Origin: an uncultured Clostridia bacterium
Lineage (GTDB): Bacteria > Bacillota > Clostridia > Christensenellales > Borkfalkiaceae
Assembly: GCA_934272745.1 (NCBI GenBank)
Contig: CAKQSI010000044.1
Span: forward strand, 1-17,040
Reading direction: 5' to 3'
Length of the DNA stretch: 17,040 nucleotides
The notes beneath the pieces were generated by a model. The model worked only from the letters and a program-made list of their open reading frames with translations, made no database searches and was not told the DNA's origin. Below, one piece after another: positions 16,801 through 17,040 of this stretch (its first letter is position 1; each line of letters opens with the position of its first letter). Made by a program: the position numbers and the translations under genes.

Positions 16801-17040
16801 GCAGATGCGAACCGCCGAGCCGACTTCGGTTTCGGTGGGCGCTTTGGTCAGTTGCCAGTTACCGGGCGTGTGCGCCGTTTTTTCGGTTTCTTTCTGCGCG
16901 GTCAGAATTTCGCCGCAGACCGAGCATTTGCTGCCGGCGGTGAGTCCGGTAGAAGAGCAGGTAGCGTCAACCGCGGGAATTTCTTCCGGCGTGTGCGCCG
17001 TTTTTTCGGTTTCTTCCTGCGCGGTCAGAATTTCGCCGCA
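10828..17040 (-). CDS. Giant modular repeat protein, C-terminal 2070 residues (start outside window)
   Basis: Open without a stop from the right edge to the stop at 10828; the N-terminus is not in the window, and the in-frame GTG at 16695 is not a start, since the repeats continue through it. Residues are counted from the right edge. Order seen: cysteine-rich repeats with eight complete CxxC pairs (1-465); unclassified module (513-712), GTYT repeat, two B repeats (779-929); module (930-1085), GTYT repeat, one B repeat; module (1226-1426), GTYT repeat, two B repeats (1493-1640); module (1643-1831), two GTYT repeats; and a final beta-rich domain (1960-2070). The B repeats, ending GW[YF]...YAKW, match the Listeria/Bacteroides Flg_new family of secreted proteins. 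This suggests an extracellular adhesin or matrix protein. No LPxTG motif or C-terminal membrane helix is present, so any signal peptide or anchor must be N-terminal. Function is unknown. Confidence 0.9.
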   Translation of the reverse strand, partial: CGEILTAQEETEKTAHTPEEIPAVDATCSSTGLTAGSKCSVCGEILTAQKETEKTAHTPGNWQLTKAPTETEVGSAVRICSVCKEAETKDDVPVLADDTVWKEERVNPTTATKGVVVYTSVYGTVRIELDKLPEDHTCEHDYGNWIITKEPTAEETGRAVKICSKCGVSQEEIVAKLTDETVWTATTTPATHAADGETVYTSEYGAVTFVLARITEHTFDKEVVDDRYLKSAADCHNAAVYYKTCECGAVGIETFTHGDHLDHVAVEIPAVPATCSSTGLTAGSKCSLCGDILTEQEETEKIAHTIVTDPAFPASCDHEGITEGKHCSVCGEVLIEQKALEKTAHKPGAEATCTTDQTCVVCGEVLAAAHHTWKLVDGLEEGDEPVYEYKCYVTSSSSQDEDGSVSSSTSETEYHARYCAICGEFDKENKVEHTYGEEYVVVTKDYNGHDTSLKKACTVCGHVTTVKATLGYLEYGWTKGETVPATYNEAGYTEYTYDKYTCRLTIDKLVAPYDGKTYRVAEFDPRDNSNRALNAYIWGSVALDANGTGAGVGSPFQNATVTVRMADASTGAVTVAVATESRTVTYNGFVDMATGVIVYGADDSFTRVYLLSPFGTLAISDFSASVFTYDGGKDAMAIEYSYVCNLGVTHHTTVFIRESKAFFGVTFTAEGGSFISAAACYNGNFTVSGNGINESYVYDAENKKMYTADGMQGTWTASFGTVKLSGYGTLTAGEETGTYTVADDKISLTLKNAAGTVTAYYEGTFDADTKTLTVEKPMATVSFDTGDGSDDVINDVTVNVNVPAELSVPTAKASNWSFVGWYTDKEFTDESSVGTTFTATSTAAVTLYAKWINITVTIRIHDAVLGDQNFTTIPGKTYGELLPAYEAGKTFQGMHVFAGYYLDGEFIDELDLEEVTTEDKLEVDIYVKYTDAGSWEFEQGTFTFNYNATSGMWESNNQAQSSKTATIKIYPVGGPIRITFKLYANSEGGSYDYACYYYDEYNYETGEWKTSRVQSAKTGGISTTIDDAISCDVIIPYDANNPTKGVEISYRKDNSGDKGTDTAYIVDLTINGIKIVNTVGTKDSVGGTYTADGKDSLVLNGFGSLVKGEEEGSYEVAAEGAGYSAVAYIADKVYKVTLTGSTYTMEEFRTTLTYNYLDGASADVNETYWYGAKVGTVKEMDKTVDGKVFAGWFTANGTESGEWGNELTADTVMTADLTVYAKWITPHALYGEHHGMGTWGYSAAGSNSGFGGTSDYKFIVDAFGKISGRYTANGFDSYDAETGKFTFTSGGDNYYGHYDKVNGVVAICESTSAFNSSYIDIYVIGATSAKLPSTSGDTCTGCYWNSGKTKLITLPYTKDGVASTINIFVYGDKVYGNVTWTSTDGDVSVRDAYNASQLTVKDSAGSEIVSYVKSASSGLQIPDGSQGTYTAESGETVILNGVGTITIDGVTGTYTVASSSADYGYDVKTADKSYKLTINQEANTCVLTPKALTATFVNDKVTVENQTVYVGIKFTLPTKEAMTVEGFIFRGWYKNEDFSGYNYTTDTVSADVTYYAKYDAAVTLTFDYNGQGTAAVVVPDKYIGDKVSGIPTVPADMTTEDGKVFAGWYSKNGTETGDWGDVASTSVVLTETVVTYYAKWVVPSILAGSYKGYEIYNNYSGTLSVYSKTATIDIFGKINTGSRYGASGTTDGTGYFLMKENSNTYYAYYNAPYNFFVISDSSSTTSFGSDAHFLFKGATTVTCTNTDLISWNDNKSRLIKFTVDGTTINVFINDSEIYVGVSVVDSDNAAVEISSTMVSEGSVITIKNAALENIVTLGYKGGTFVESDGVAGTYTAGDAYGEIVLDGYGNATVNGETVAYILTGSKVSFVAGNAQRIVTIDVGAKTYVKTLDGYEGTYTLPDSTDTVRLDGYGNAGEGKTYIVTGTNVAIYTAGEAEPAKYGIDVEAKAFLGKSVFAGYTFSGTYVDQWYNDEGGTTTLKIAFNDSSDISGRLTLGSNWWFDFTATFDTSSSTLTMTITDAHTDVSKYAGKIITAKVEGNKITILTNGIQSSNGLFSINGGTATCEGFSL
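11548..13365 (-). repeat. Duplicated unclassified modules of the giant protein
   Basis: Two modules, at 12763-13365 and 11548-12114, align along most of their length. Shared landmarks are D[AI]FGKI...RY near the start, K[TS][KR]LI...TIN[IV]F[VI] in the middle, and a final D(G)...GTYTA leading into a GTYT repeat. Two more distant members at 14905-15504 and 13786-14253 end the same way or occupy the same place. They are rich in S, T, Y, G and D and look all-beta. I recognise no named family; carbohydrate binding is possible but not shown. Confidence 0.6.
12121..12564 (-). repeat. InlB/Flg_new-type B repeats 4 and 5
   Basis: Repeat 4 (12367-12564) contains FIFRGWYKNEDFSGYN and ends YYAKY. Repeat 5 (12121-12357) contains KVFAGWYSKNGTETGDWG and ends YYAKW. 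They stand directly in tandem. Confidence 0.8.
13372..13593 (-). repeat. InlB/Flg_new-type B repeat 3
   Basis: A 74-residue unit beginning TTLTYNYLDG, with KVFAGWFTANGTESGEW and ending VYAKW. It is closest to repeat 5 (12121-12357), with which it shares the NGTE[ST]G[ED]WG stretch. Confidence 0.8.
14254..14706 (-). repeat. InlB/Flg_new-type B repeats 1 and 2
   Basis: Repeat 1 (14488-14706) begins ATVSFDTGDG, has FVGWYTD in the middle and ends LYAKW: a good match to the family. Repeat 2 (14254-14484) is more diverged, with VFAGYYLDGEF and ending YVKY. These are roughly 75-residue beta-grasp-type units found in secreted proteins. Confidence 0.8.
15648..17040 (-). repeat. Cysteine-rich CxxC repeat region of the giant protein
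   Basis: Eight complete CxxC pairs occur, mostly as CSVCGE, CSLCGD, CVVCGE, CAICGE or CTVCGH, plus a CECG and a copy cut by the edge. Many units read ATC...G...CSVCGE(I/V)L...EKTAHT. A second, longer repeat of about 83 residues contains GNW..TK.PT, CS.C and TVYTS.YG. Units of this style are common in large surface proteins of gut Clostridia; paired cysteines could bind zinc or form disulfides. Neither is shown by the sequence. Confidence 0.75.
16865..17040 (-). repeat. 123-bp near-identical DNA repeat at the right edge
   Basis: The DNA from 16865 to 16917 recurs from 16988 to 17040 with one mismatch, an exact 123-base (41-residue) period. The repeat runs off the window, so more copies probably follow. 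A related 41-base block at 16922-16962 recurs at 16181-16221 with one mismatch. Such DNA-level identity points to recent duplication or gene conversion. Confidence 0.8.

Overview
The window reads as chromosomal DNA of a low-to-moderate GC Gram-positive bacterium, most likely a gut-type member of the Clostridia (Bacillota). Pointers are strong GGAGG-type ribosome sites, the GlpR/DeoR-type regulator, a BmrCD-like heterodimeric exporter, a compact alanyl-tRNA synthetase, and a giant secreted-type protein built from CxxC repeats and InlB/Flg_new-type B repeats. A Christensenellales-like relative would fit, but that placement is recollection of gene style, not a measurement. There is no RNA gene, CRISPR array, insertion sequence or phage gene that I can support.

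Layout, left to right. Bases 1-341 hold no supported gene, but contain a GC-rich hairpin (51-83) and a rightward terminator (144-179) that must serve a transcript entering from outside the window. Three genes then run leftward: alaS (342-2138, compact form), cysS (2424-3806) and a DeoR/GlpR-family regulator (4022-4780). A 459-base divergent region (4781-5239) carries a candidate promoter in each direction and an 11-base direct repeat laid over the rightward promoter. Rightward from it runs a two-gene operon (5240-7045 and 7042-8814, overlapping by ATGA) encoding a heterodimeric ABC exporter with one consensus and one degenerate ATP site. After a terminator (about 8973-9021) comes serS (9179-10444) with its own near-consensus promoter. 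A 383-base gap follows, holding a 20-base direct repeat, a doubtful 31-codon ORF and a very strong bidirectional terminator (10707-10746). The rest of the window is the C-terminal 2070 residues of a leftward giant modular protein whose start lies beyond the right edge.

Functionally, the left and centre are housekeeping (three aminoacyl-tRNA synthetases, for Ala, Cys and Ser, none with a visible T-box leader) around a possible regulator-exporter pair. The right third is a large repeat protein, probably extracellular. It is the least ordinary part of the window: it repeats a super-unit made of an unclassified beta-rich module, a roughly 65-residue GTYT repeat and one or two B repeats, and its cysteine-rich part carries near-identical DNA repeats with a 123-base period. 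I see no clear previously undescribed multi-gene system. The best leads are the unclassified modules of the giant protein, the compact AlaRS, and the direct-repeat operator candidate between the regulator and the exporter.
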